64,000 nt of DNA, taken from NCBI GenBank assembly GCA_034359265.1, contig CP136890.1:64419501-64483500 (forward strand), read 5' to 3'. Made by a program: the position numbers and the translations under genes. Positions 47,045 through 57,259 of this stretch are shown here, in pieces (the first letter of the stretch is position 1; each line of letters starts with the position of its first letter). Source of the DNA: Canna indica. Taxonomy: Eukaryota; Streptophyta; Magnoliopsida; Zingiberales; Cannaceae. Below the pieces are notes generated by a model. It saw only the letters and a program-made list of their open reading frames with translations. It did not search any database and was not told the origin of the DNA.

Positions 47045-47480
47045 CTGGGTTCGGTCGATCGGTTGGTCGACCGAACAAGGCAATATAATGGTAAGTAGCC
47101 CGTTTGGTCGACCAACTGGTTGACCGGATATCGGTAAAAATGGCCAGTAGCCATTCGGTCGACCAGTCGGTCGACCAAAACTGACGAAGGCTAAACTGCA
47201 GGGCTGCGTCGGTCGACCGGTTGGTCGATCGACATACGGCAAAAATGGACAGAACGCTAGCGATCGACCAATCGGTCGACCGAACTGGACATCGCCGAAT
47301 CGCGACTTGGCTTCAGCCATTCGGTCGACCGATGGGTCAACCGAATGTCGAAAGAAATGTAGCCGGTCGACCCATCGGTCGACCGAGCTCTTATAGATTG
47401 CTAGCGATCGCACTAGCGATCGATCCATCGGTTGACCGACCGATCGACCGGTAGCGACCGAACGGCTCCGACGGTCGATT
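47045..47480. repeat. GGTCGACC palindrome array in Sirevirus U3
   Basis: About eight blocks, each of two adjacent palindromes of the form CGGTCGACCGATCGGTCGAC or a one-base variant, separated by spacers like AAAAATGGCCAGTAGCC, at roughly 50-60 bp spacing. It ends just before the TATA box. The 3' LTR copy is at 53787-54170. Confidence 0.85.
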
Positions 47481-47485
47481 TTTCA

Positions 47486-47523
47486 CCCGTTGAACGGGCC
47501 GTTCGGGTGAAGGGTTATAAATA
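47486..47523 (+). promoter_or_regulatory. Sirevirus LTR core promoter
   Basis: TATA box TATAAATA at 47516-47523, just after an imperfect palindrome CACCCGTTGAACGGGCCGTT (starts 47486). The same arrangement occurs in the 3' LTR (57926-57963). Transcription is expected to start about 30 bp downstream; not testable from sequence. Confidence 0.7.
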
Positions 47524-48190
47524 CCCCTCACCTAACTTCTTTATAGAATTTAACTAGTGTTATTGAGCAATCAAGGAAGTTCTTTAAGCCTTCATGCGAT
47601 CAAGTTCTCGCACGCCCTCTACTTCCTTCTTCGACATCAAAAAACCAGGCGTTGCTTCTACTTCTTCAACTGTGCTGCAATCTTTGGAGTCATCATCTTG
47701 CAAGTTGAAGACAAGAAGGAGGTGGAAAGAAGCTTGGTTCAATCTTTTATTCTTTAGCTCTTTCCTTGTATTTGATCTTTATTGTAACTTATTTTCAAAG
47801 TTGAGATAGCTTGCTAGGTGTTCTAGGAAACACTTAGGGATAGCTTTATAGAATTATGTTATGCCTAGGTGAATAGGATTGAGGTGTTCTCCGAGTGGCG
47901 AGAAGGGTGTCCTCAAGTGTATTTAATGGGAAATATAATTTCTATAAAGTAGTGGTTAGAAATCCTTGGTGAGGAGCCAAGCTAGTGGAGTAGGCAGTTG
48001 TCCGAACCACTATAAATATTATTGTTTGCATTGTTTTTTTATTAGCTTTCATCATTGCTATTGAATTGTGATCACATTAACCATTAAAGAACAATTGTAT
48101 TAAGTAGAGTTAAAATTGAGTGAGGAGAAAACTTAATAAGGGGACGGACACTATTCAACCCCCCCTTCTAGTGTCGGGTTTTACACAATA

Positions 48191-48210
48191 TTTGATATCA
48201 GAGCAAGGTC
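48191..48210 (+). promoter_or_regulatory. Sirevirus primer-binding site
   Basis: TTTGATATCAGAGCAAGGTC directly follows the LTR end. Plant copia elements carry TGGTATCAGAGC here, complementary to the 3' end of initiator tRNA-Met; this copy has one change (A for G). Confidence 0.85.
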
Positions 48211-48247
48211 GTAGGTTAGGATTTAACCATCTTCCCTACAAGTCAAC

Positions 48248-49143
48248 ATGTCTAGTGAAATCCAATTAGCTCAAGGGTCTTGTACTAATACTCCACCAAT
48301 ATTCGATGGGAACAACTATGCATATTGGAAGATCCGCATGAATGACTTCTTTCAATCCTTAGGCATGGATGAATGGAGGATGATCCTAGTAGAGTATAAG
48401 CAACCCGATTAGGACATGGATAAATGGGACCAAGAAGAAATTAGGCTTTTTAATGCTAATGCCAAGGCCGTCATTGCTTTATATTGCGGCCTATTAATTA
48501 ATGAATTTAACAAGATCTGTACATGCAAGTCCGCATACGAAGTATGGAAGGTTCTAGAGACCACCCATGAAGGGACTTCGCAAGTAATGGAATCCAAAAT
48601 TGATTTACTCATGCATGACTATGAAATATTTAAAATGCTTTCACATGAGTCTATTGATGTCATGCATACTAGGTTTCAAAATATTACGAATGGCTTAGCT
48701 AACCTTGGCAGGGAGATAAGGGGAGAGGAGAAGGTAAGGAAGCTCCTTCGTTCCCTTCCAAAATCTTGGGAGTCCAAAGTGACAGCCATCATGGAAGCCA
48801 AGGATTTGAGCACGTTAAAGATCACTGAGCTCATTGGGTCTCTCATGACACATACCAAGAGGAAGATGCCCCCAAAGGCAAGGCCATTGCCTTAAAAGCA
48901 TCACATCGAGCGGAAGAGTCGTCATCATCCGAGGAAGAGACAGATGATCTTGAAGAAATGATGATAATCGCAAGAAGATTCATGAGCTTCATGAGGGGAG
49001 GCATGAGGAAGGGAAGAGGTGGCTACATTTGCTACAATTGCAACAAGATCGGGCACCTAAGGAAGGATTGCCCACTTCTTAAGAGGCCACTACCTCCAAC
49101 CCTCACAAGAAGGAAAAATACAAGAAGAAGAAGAAGACAATGA
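48248..49143 (+). pseudogene. Sirevirus gag, interrupted
   Basis: Nucleocapsid gene start at ATG 48248 (MSSEIQLAQGS, then FDGNNYAYWKIRMNDFFQSL, the copia gag N-terminus). An in-frame TAG at 48410-48412 breaks it; the frame goes on from 48413 through the UBN2-type capsid region (CGLLINEFNKICTCKSAYEV, LLMHDYEIFKMLSHESI) to 48892. A frameshift follows near 48893, then the zinc knuckle CYNCNKIGHLRKDC (C-x2-C-x4-H-x4-C) at about 49031-49072. In an active element it would package the RNA. Confidence 0.88.
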
Positions 49144-49848
49144 TGGCCACGTGGGTAGAAAGCGAGGCCTCATTAAGCGAAGAAGAGACAAAGAGTGAAA
49201 AAGCAAACCTTTGCTTGATGGCAAAGGATGATGAGGTAAAATTCATTTTTGGTGAAGTTTCATTTACTCAAGAAGAGTTACAAAATGAATTTGAGCAAAT
49301 GCATGATGAATTCAATGTCATTAGGAGAAAATTTAGAGATCTCAAAAAGGATAGTAGATCTTTAGAACTTGAGAATGATAACCTATTACTTTCATGCAAT
49401 GCTCTAAGGAAAGAAATAGACATTCTTAAGGAAGAGAAATGCACCCTAGAAAAAGCTAAGAAGGACTTAGAGATTGACAACCAAAAACTAGAAAATGAAA
49501 ACAAATATTTATGTGATATAGTAGAGCATTTAAATGATAGCATGCTAACATTAAAAAAAGAACTTTGCATGCTTAATGAAAAAATGACAACCATCCAAAA
49601 TGCCATGCGAAAGGTTGTCCATAAAGAAAATCATCACACTCCCATGCTCACGCACACACAAAGAGAAAATTTAATGGAAAATGTTTTTCTTGGGGCATTT
49701 TTGGTCCTATGGCCAAAGATTGTGCATTGAGAAGGAACCCACATGCAAGATTCACATGGGTTCCAAAGTTTACTAACACTCAAGGACCCAAGAAAGTTTG
49801 GATACCTAAGACAGTTTCTTCTCCTTTTGTAAATGGAGAAACATCCTC
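49140..49848 (+). pseudogene. Sirevirus gag-pol linker with coiled coil
   Basis: Open for about 196 codons: acidic SEASLSEEETKSEKANLCLM, then a long heptad-like region (FEQMHDEFNVIRRKFRDLKK, LRKEIDILKEEKCTLEKAKK) to about 49620. It is on a shifted frame from the knuckle. Such an acidic-plus-coiled-coil segment between knuckle and protease is usual in Sireviruses; it may mediate self- or host-protein contacts. Ends at TGA near 49728, with fragments to 49848. Confidence 0.7.
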
Positions 49849-50849
49849 AACCAAGTAGGAGCACTTGGATATTGGATAGCGGTTGATCAAAGCACATGAC
49901 GGGAGACATCAATTTGTTTGTAACCCTATCAAGTAAAGATGGTGGACATGTCACATTTGGAGACAATGCCAAAGGTAAGATTGTTGGCATTGGTGACATA
50001 GGTATACTCCCTTACCCATGTATTACAAATGTTTTATTAGTTGATGGGTTGAAACACAATTTGATTAACATATCACAATTATATGACAATGGATACATAA
50101 TTATTTTTGAAGCATCTAAATGTATTATTAGAAGTACACCTTCAAATGATATCATGTTCATTGGAAATAGGCAAGAAAATGTATACAACTTAGAATTAAA
50201 TATCTTGCCAAATCCTCATGTTAGATGCTTAGTTGTCATGGAAAATGACTCTTGGTTGTGGCATAGAAGACTAGGACATGCTAGCATGAGCCTCATCCAA
50301 GAGATATCTAGGAAAGAATTAGTCAAAGGCTTACCTAAGATAAAGTTTGAAAAAGATAAACTTTGTGATGCATGTCAACAAGGTAAGCAAGTAAAATCCT
50401 CATTTCATAGTATTAATCAAGTTAGTACATCTAGAATTCTTGAGCTTGTGCACATGGATCTCTTTGGTCCATGTGATGTAGCTAGTCTAGGTGGAAAGCT
50501 ATATTGCTATGTATTGGTTGATGACTTTTCTAGATTTACATGAGTTTTCTTTTTGGCTAAGAAAAATGAAACTTTTGAGGTTTTCAAAAAAATTGCAAAG
50601 AAAGTTTCGAATGAAAAAAGAGTTTCTATTTTGAAAATTAGGAGTGACAATGGAGGGGAATTTAAAAATAAAATTTTTTCCGAGTTTTGTGATGATTTAG
50701 GTATTCAACATACCTTTTCTTCCCCTAGGACCCCTCAGCAAAATGGGGTGGTTGAGAGGAAGAATAGAACTTTACAAGAAATGGCTAGGACCATGTTATG
50801 CGAAGAATCGAGTTTTATTAAGACCAAAAATCAAGAAAATACCTTTTGA
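49849..50849 (+). pseudogene. Sirevirus protease remnant and integrase
   Basis: The protease active site WILDSG is followed by TGA where Cys is usual (about 49869-49890). Gag-pre-integrase/HHCC zinc motif: WLWHRRLGHASM and LCDACQQGKQ. Integrase core with catalytic Asp in VHMDLFGP (about 50450), Asp in IRSDNGGEF (about 50640) and Glu in GVVERKNRT (about 50752); all three catalytic residues remain. A TGA (about 50541) follows DDFSRFT, and the frame breaks again near 50849. It would insert cDNA if whole. Confidence 0.9.
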
Positions 50850-52027
50850 GCTTTGGAATGGTAAAATCCCAAATGTGGGGATATTTTCATGTTTTTGGAT
50901 GTAAATGCTTCATATTAAATACCAAGGATAATTTAGGAAAAATTGATTCTAAATCCGATGAAGGAATCTTCCTAGGTTATTCCACTAACTCTAAGGCTTA
51001 TAGGGTCTATAACCGCAGAACAATGATTGTTGAAGAATCCATGCATGTTACTTTCAATGAAACTAATGATTCTTCTAGAAATGTCAAGATTGTGAATGTA
51101 GGTGAGGAACTTGAGGATCTCACACTTCATGATAAGGAAGTGAAGGATGAAGATAATGAGGAAACCCAACATGAAGAACCTCCATCCTCAAATCAACATC
51201 AAGTTGAAGATGAAGAAGAAGCTCTACCACCTCTCCCTAAAGGATACCGATTGATAAGAGATCATCCAATGGACCAAGTCATTGGAGAGCCTTCGATAGG
51301 AGTGGTAACACGTTCTAAACTCAAAAATGTATGCCAATATGTAGCTTTTGTTTCTCAAGTAGAGCCTAAGAATATTAAGGAAGCTATAGAAGATGAGTTT
51401 TGGGTATTAGCTATGCAGGAAGAACTCAACCAATTTGATAGAAATGATGTATGAGACTTAGTGCCTAGACCTAGTGATCAAACTATAATTGGAACCAAAT
51501 GGGTATTTAGAAATAAGCTCGATGAAGAGGGATTAGTTATTAGAAACAAAGCTAGGTCAGTGGCACAAGGGTACAACCAACAAGAAGGAATAGACTATAA
51601 TGAAACATATGCTCCTGTAGCTAGATTAGAAGCAATTAGAATGCTTTTAGCATATGCTAGTTATAAGGGTTTTAAACTATTTCAAATGGATGTAAAGAGT
51701 ATTTTTTTAAATGGTTTTATTAATGAAGAAGTTTATGTTGAACAACCCCCTGGTTTTGAAAGTTTTGAGTGTCCAAACCACGTTTTTAAACTTAAAAAAA
51801 CATTATATGGTTTAAAACAAGCCCCTAGGGCTTGGTATGAAAGACTTTCAATTTTTCTAATTGAACAAGGTTTTGATATAGGAAAAGCGGATGTTTCACT
51901 TTTTATTAAGCACCATGAGAATGACATATTATTAGTTCAAATCTATGTTGATGCTATAATTTTTGGTGCTACTAATGAAATGCTTTGTGAGTGGTTTGCT
52001 AAGTGTAGCAAGATGAATTTGAGATGA
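50850..52027 (+). pseudogene. Sirevirus integrase tail and reverse transcriptase
   Basis: 50846-51454 holds the integrase C-terminal region (FHVFGCKCFILNTKD, FLGYSTNSKAYRVYNRR) and a variable acidic linker, then the RT start (AMQEELNQF). A TGA at about 51452 is followed by the RT body to 52027: TKWVFRNKLDE, KARSVAQGYNQQEGIDYNET, APVARLEAIRMLLA, FQMDVKSIFLNG, LYGLKQAPRAWY. The catalytic box reads YVDAII at about 51944-51961 in place of YVDDII, so the second catalytic Asp is lost. Ends at TGA 52027. Confidence 0.92.
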
Positions 52028-52871
52028 GGATGATGGGAGAGCTCTCCTTCATGCTTGGTCTCCAAATTAAGCAAACCAACAATGGGATCTTCATCAATCA
52101 AGTCAAGTACACAAAGGAGCTCATCAAAAGGTTTGGGATGAATGAAGCCAAGATAGCTTCTAGACCTATGAGCGCATCCATCAAGCTTGACAAAGATGAA
52201 GAGGGCATTAAAGTGGATGAAAAACGATATCGAGGTATGATCGGTAGTCTCCTTTATTTAACCGCAAGTAGACCCGATATCATGTTTAGTGTATGTGTAT
52301 GTGCTAGGTTTCAATCTTGCCCTAAGATATCTCATTTGAGTGCGGTAAAACACATATTGAGATATTTAAAGGGCACGATTGACTTAGGATTATGGTATCC
52401 ATGTCATGCATCATTTGATTTAATTGGTTTTTCGGACGTTGATTTTGCTGGATGTAAGGTAGATAGAAAAAACACTAGTGGGTGTTGTCAATTCTTAGGA
52501 GTGTGTCTTGTTTCTTGGTTCTCAAAGAAACAAAACTTGGTTGCGCTTTCAACTACCGAAGCGGAATACATCGCCGTCCTTTGGATGAAACAAACCCTTT
52601 TAGACTATGGACTTAAGTATTCTTGCATACCCATACATTGTGATAATACTAGTGCAATTAACCTAACCAAAAATCTCATTTTACACTCTAGAACTAAGCA
52701 TATTGACTTGAGACATACTTCCTTAGGGATAATATAGCTAAGGGAAATATATCGGTTGAATTTGTATCCACTGATAAACAACTTGCCGATATATTTACAA
52801 AACCTTTCGTTGAAGAAAGTTTCACAAATTTAAGGGTGCAATTAAGAATTTGTGCTTTTTCGAGTAATTAA
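52024..52871 (+). pseudogene. Sirevirus RT C-terminus and RNase H
   Basis: Starts GELSFMLGLQIKQTNNGIFI; then RYRGMIGSLLYLTASRPDI, HLSAVKHILRYLKGTIDLGL and the RNase H residues FSDVDFAGC, STTEAEYIA and HCDNTSAINLTKN. Between AEYIAV and LWMKQTLLDYG several residues usual in the family are missing, a short in-frame deletion. A frameshift at about 52715 (HIDLRHTSLG) separates the end (ADIFTKPF, near 52785-52808). Degrades the RNA strand in an active element. Confidence 0.9.
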
Positions 52872-53109
52872 AGTGTATTTTCTTCAAAATATATATGTTT
52901 TTCAAATCTTGCATTCTATAAAGTATCATCACACTTATGTATTGCTCTGTAGTGGGGCTTTGCGACCTATTGGTGTTTGCCTTCTATAGGCTTACATTAA
53001 TGGGAAGGACTATAGTGGTAGATGATATTTGGTTTTTGTGGCTTTCTCAATTTTTATGATGAAATTCATTAATTGTACATTAATTCTTACCCTTTTTGAT
53101 TGATGTTTG

Positions 53110-53454
53110 ATGTCAAAAGGGGGAGAAAAAGAAAAAGGTCACACTTGGTTTTCACGATGCATATAGTTAGTGTGAGTTTTATAGTTAAGGGGAAGATATA
53201 TATAGTTAGGGGGAGTTAAAAATAATATTCACATTGATAGGGGGAGCATAGGTCAAGTTATTGGTAATTGAATATGCACATTGATAGGGGGAGCATATGT
53301 TGAGTTATAAGTAGTTGAATGCATATGCTAAGTTAGATAGTTGAATGCATATGCTAAGGTACCTAACTCTTGAATGTCTTAACTCAAACTCACAAATACT
53401 TACGCTTTCTTAAAAATTCCATGTTATGTTTGTCATCATCAAAAAGGGGGAAAT
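53110..53454 (+). promoter_or_regulatory. Multiple polypurine tract region
   Basis: Five purine tracts before the 3' LTR: AAAAGGGGGAGAAAAAGAAA (about 53115), AAGGGGAAG (about 53189), AGGGGGAG (53208, 53239, 53286) and the LTR-proximal AAAAAGGGGGAAAT (53441-53454). Repeated PPT-like units are a known hallmark of Sireviruses; the last one primes plus-strand DNA. Confidence 0.88.
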
Positions 53455-54592
53455 TGTTGGCTTAAGGATCTCTCTTAAGCCTCGATCTTTATTTTGATGA
53501 TAATAAATATGTATTTAATCCAAGTGTGATGTTTTGAGTTCAGGTTGAGGTTGCGATATGCATGCCAAATCCGTTCAAACGGGACGAAGGAAAAGATCGT
53601 CAAAGAAATGGAAGAAGAAATCGTCGAAGAAAAGCTCGGGATTAAATCAAGTAGAAATAATGTAATATGTCCCTAGGATAGTTTATCCCAAGCCAAAATT
53701 GTAAAGTTATCCAAGTTGAAACTTGGTAACCAAACCCATAGAAAAAGCATGTAAAAATCCAAGGAAGAAGTCATCCTCAGCCTGGGTTCGGTCGACCGAA
53801 CAAGGCAATATAATGGTAAGCAGCCCGTTCGGTCGACCGACTGGTCGATCATATGTCGATAAAAATGGCCAGCAGCCATTCGGTCGACCGAAACTTGCGA
53901 AGGCTAAACTATAGGGCTGCGTCGGTTGATCGGTTGGTCGACCGACAGACGGCGAAAATGGACAGGATGCTAGCGGTCGAACAACGGTCGATCGAACTGG
54001 ACATAGCCGAATCGCGACCTGGCATCAGCCATTCGGTCGATCGACGGGTCAACCAAATGTCAGAAGAAATGTAGCTGGTCGACCCGTCGGTCGACTGAGC
54101 TCTTACAGATTGCTAGCGGTCACACTGGCGGTCGATCCATCGGTCGACCGACCGATCGACCGGCCACGACCAAACTGTCACGGACCAACTTGTTTGGGCG
54201 GAAAATGTCCGTGCGTCTCCCTTTCCAACGCAAGGGATAAGCCTTGGGCAAGGACCGCCTTGCCAATGTTCGAAAGTCGCGGGCTCGCCTGCGTTCGAAC
54301 CTTGTTGCGTTTGGACGCAAAAACGTTTGGGCCAATGGCCGTTTGTATGAAAAGTGCTTACAATGCTTGAACGGATGCTTGTGTGAATGCTTGTACAAAT
54401 GAACTAGAGAGATGTTTGCCCGGGGGCAATATAGTTGTGGAGCCTAACCCCCAAGTGCCACCCCCAGGGTTCCCAAAAGCACGAGGAGCATAACAAAATT
54501 TTCTATGGCCCAACACCCCCACCGGCCATGCCACGGCTAGAAAACAAGGGGCGTTACCTAGTTATGCGCGAGAGCGGTGGGCGGTGCGCGAG

Positions 54593-55537
54593 CAAGTAGC
54601 ACATCTCTTCTTGGGCGAAGTAGCACATCTCCCGTTTCACGAACAAAGTATTCTCTCAGAGGGTTTTGAAGATGATCTTCAAATGTTGCAAGTGCTCCTC
54701 CAAGGTTCGACTGTAGACCACGATATCGTCTAAGTACACCACAATGAATTTGTCTAAGTGCTAATGGAACAACTGATTCATCATGGTGCTGAACGTAGCG
54801 GGAGCATTCGTGAGGCCGAACGTCATCACCAAGAATTCATAAGCTCCATAGAGTGTTACGCAAGTGGTCTTTCCTTCGTCCCCTTCGGTAATCTGCACTT
54901 CCCAATAGCCCGATCTCAGGTCCAGCTTGGAAAAGTACCTCGCTTGGCCAAGTTGGTCAAACATGTCCATGATGAGTGGAATGGGGTACTTGTTCTTCAC
55001 GGTCACTTTGTTCAAGGCTCGGTAGTCCACACAGAGGCGGAGACTCCCGTCCTTCTTCTTCTGGAACAGTACAGGGGCTCCGAATGGAGCTTTGGAGCTA
55101 TGGATCAATCCTCCGTCGAACAGTTCCTTTAGTTGCTTTCGTAATTCTGCCAACTCTGGTGGCGTCACACGGTAAGGTGGTCGGTATGGGGCCTTAGTCC
55201 CCGGCTCCAGCTCAATTCGATGATCCACCCCCCTCTTTGGCGGTAGGGCCTTTGGTAGTTCGGGTGGCATCACATCTTCAAACTCATTGAGTACTCTAGA
55301 GACTACTGCAGGTTCTCCTTCCGCTCCACCGAGTGATCCTTCCAGCTTCATTGCAGCCACCATTGTGAGCTCACCTCGTTGAACTCCTTTCTTCACTTGT
55401 AGGGCGGAGAGGAGTTGATTTCCGCTCCCTGGTGTTGGACGCACCGTGGGAATAATGCTGGGATTGTTCTCCCCCTTCAAGCATAAAGTGTCAAGGAAGG
55501 GCATGGGTACCACCTTCGCCGACTTTAGGAACTCCAT
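54593..55537 (-). pseudogene. Gypsy reverse transcriptase, truncated
   Basis: Main block 55537-54761, then 54758-54593 in a broken frame. RT motifs: [86 protein letters not shown] and the catalytic YLDDIVVYS at about 54710-54735. The text runs to a FVKREMCYFAQEE-like region and then enters LTR sequence at about 54593, so the RNase H and integrase coding part was deleted. Stops at 54758 and near 54662. Confidence 0.9.
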
Positions 55538-55539
55538 TC

Positions 55540-56175
55540 CTAAAATACCTCACCTTCGTCGAGAGGTATTGCCATCAGGTTGGTTTGACCCTTCCATCTT
55601 CCAATCTTCAACGGGACATCCCGAGCGATGCCGTTGATTTCTTGTGCCTCGGAGTTCACCGCCTTGACATGACTCGAGCTCCTTTCTAGCTTGAGCCCTA
55701 GTCGCTTTGCTTCTCCTTTGGCAATGAAGTTATGAGTTGCTCCCGAGTCGATGAACATCAGCTCGTGTGCTGCCTTGGTGGCTCCCTTCTTTGGACCTTG
55801 CTCCCCCACTTGAGTCTTGAGAGCGTTGAGGAGACGCATTGCTCCCATGTTAGGCCTTCCAGTGTCTTCGTCCTCGCTGGAGTAGTCCTCCACGTCGGGG
55901 ACTGCGGGAGACTTGCCCTTCTCCTTCTTGGCGGTGATGTTGGCTATGTTCTCCGCCACAGACTCCGCTATGATGGTGTTCAATGCTTGCCGTTGAGGAC
56001 ATTCTCGGACCACATGGGGTCCTCGGCACAAGAAGCAAATTGGCGCGGATCTCTGTTGGTTCCCCCTCGGAGGGTAATCCCTTTAAGGAGGTCCCTTTGG
56101 GTGGTGTTTTCTTTGTGGTTGATCCCTCCATCTCGTATCACCTGCGGTGCCTTTGCCCTTGTAGTTGTCGAGCTT
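55540..56175 (-). pseudogene. Gypsy zinc knuckle and aspartic protease
   Basis: Zinc knuckle CFLCRGPHVVREC (C-x2-C-x3-H-x4-C) at about 56034-55996, then a charged linker and the protease active site LMFIDSGATHNFIAKGEAKR at about 55766-55707. Frames change between the gag end (56176), the 56131-55850 block and this one. The x3 spacing between Cys and His is one short of the usual CCHC. Confidence 0.82.
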
Positions 56176-57120
56176 CTAGAATTTTGGCTTGTAGAGTGTC
56201 GCCTTTGTCAGATTTTCTTTCGAACTATAGTCAGTGAGTCGCTCTGCGGCGATCTTCGCTTTCGGCAAGGACTTGACATTCCTCCTTGCAAGTTCTTGTC
56301 GTGCCCATGGCTTTAGCCCTTCAAGGAAGGTGAATAGTTGATCGGTCTCGGCCATGTCCGGAACATCCAACATAATGGTTGAGAACTCCTTCACATACTC
56401 CCGAATTGAATTGTTGTGACAGAGTTGTCGTAACTTCCGTCGAACGATGAATTCCACATTCTCGGGAAAGAATTGAGCTTTGAGTTCTCGCTTGAGATTG
56501 TCCCAAGTGTCGATCTTGGCATGGCCCTTCTGAATTTCATTATATTTGGTCCGCCACCAGAGTTTTGCATCCTCAGACAAATACATGATTGCAACAGACA
56601 CTTTCATATCACCGTTAGTTGTCCTCGTGACCTTGAAGTACTGCTCCAAGTCGAAGAGGAAGTTCTCCACCGCTTTGGCATCTCGAGCCCCATTGTAGGG
56701 CTTTGGTTCGGGTGCTTTAAGGTGGTGTTGTGGCATTTCGTGTTGGCGGGAGTTGCCCCCACCCTTGTGGATCTCTCGTACAAGGAATGAGATTGTAGCC
56801 CTTAGTTCTTCAATCTCCCCTTGAAGTTGCTTGATCACTTCTTGTGTGTCGTCCTGGAGTCCATCTATTCTTGCCTCCAGAACTTCTTGCGTGTCGGCTA
56901 GCTTGCTGACCTGTGGCCCCATGCTATTCTCAAGGACGTTTATGGCTACGTCATGAGCGGTCACCATCATTTCCAAATCTCCAAGCCATTGGACGGTGCG
57001 ACTTCCCATCCTAGCTTGTTGAGCTTGAGCTTGTGTTGGGTCCTCCCCCAACGGTTCTTCTGGAACGGTCGTCACCGCTTGGGTGACGCCACTCGTTTCG
57101 CCGATTCCTCTGCGAGCCAT
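56176..57120 (-). pseudogene. Gypsy gag
   Basis: Start taken at ATG 57120 (MARRGIGETSGVTQAV); the frame is open further upstream into the PBS but with no ATG. 314 codons. Coiled-coil-like segment LADTQEVLEARIDGLQDDTQ, then the retrotransposon gag capsid region: VENFLFDLEQYFKVTRTTNG, EDAKLWWRTKYNEIQKG, LKRELKAQFFPENVEFIVRR, FTFLEGLKPWARQELARRNV. This piece is intact as an ORF, but the element as a whole is not competent. Confidence 0.85.
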
Positions 57121-57240
57121 GCTTGTGAAAATCTCTCCTATGAGATTGTCGAGTGCCCCAACGTCATTTGTCTCCAACGATGAAGGCACGAGCTTGTTGA
57201 CGATTTGCGTCAGTTGCTTGTGCCAAAGCTTTGCGAGCTT

Positions 57241-57259
57241 GCCTTGCTCTGATACCAAC
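57241..57259 (-). promoter_or_regulatory. Gypsy primer-binding site
   Basis: Minus strand TTGGTATCAGAGCAAGG, complementary to initiator tRNA-Met, directly inside the 5' LTR. Confidence 0.85.

Noticed and set aside
46970..47428. 152-codon ORF rich in GRPIGRS / SVDR repeats
   Set aside because: It is a reading of the GGTCGACC palindrome array in the LTR U3; the repeats stay open in several frames and on both strands.
55732..56316. 194-codon plus-strand ORF
   Set aside because: Antisense to gypsy gag/protease; no independent coding signs.
57120..57258. Gag start upstream of 57120
   Set aside because: The frame is open but begins with TTG inside the primer-binding site; the first ATG is at 57120.
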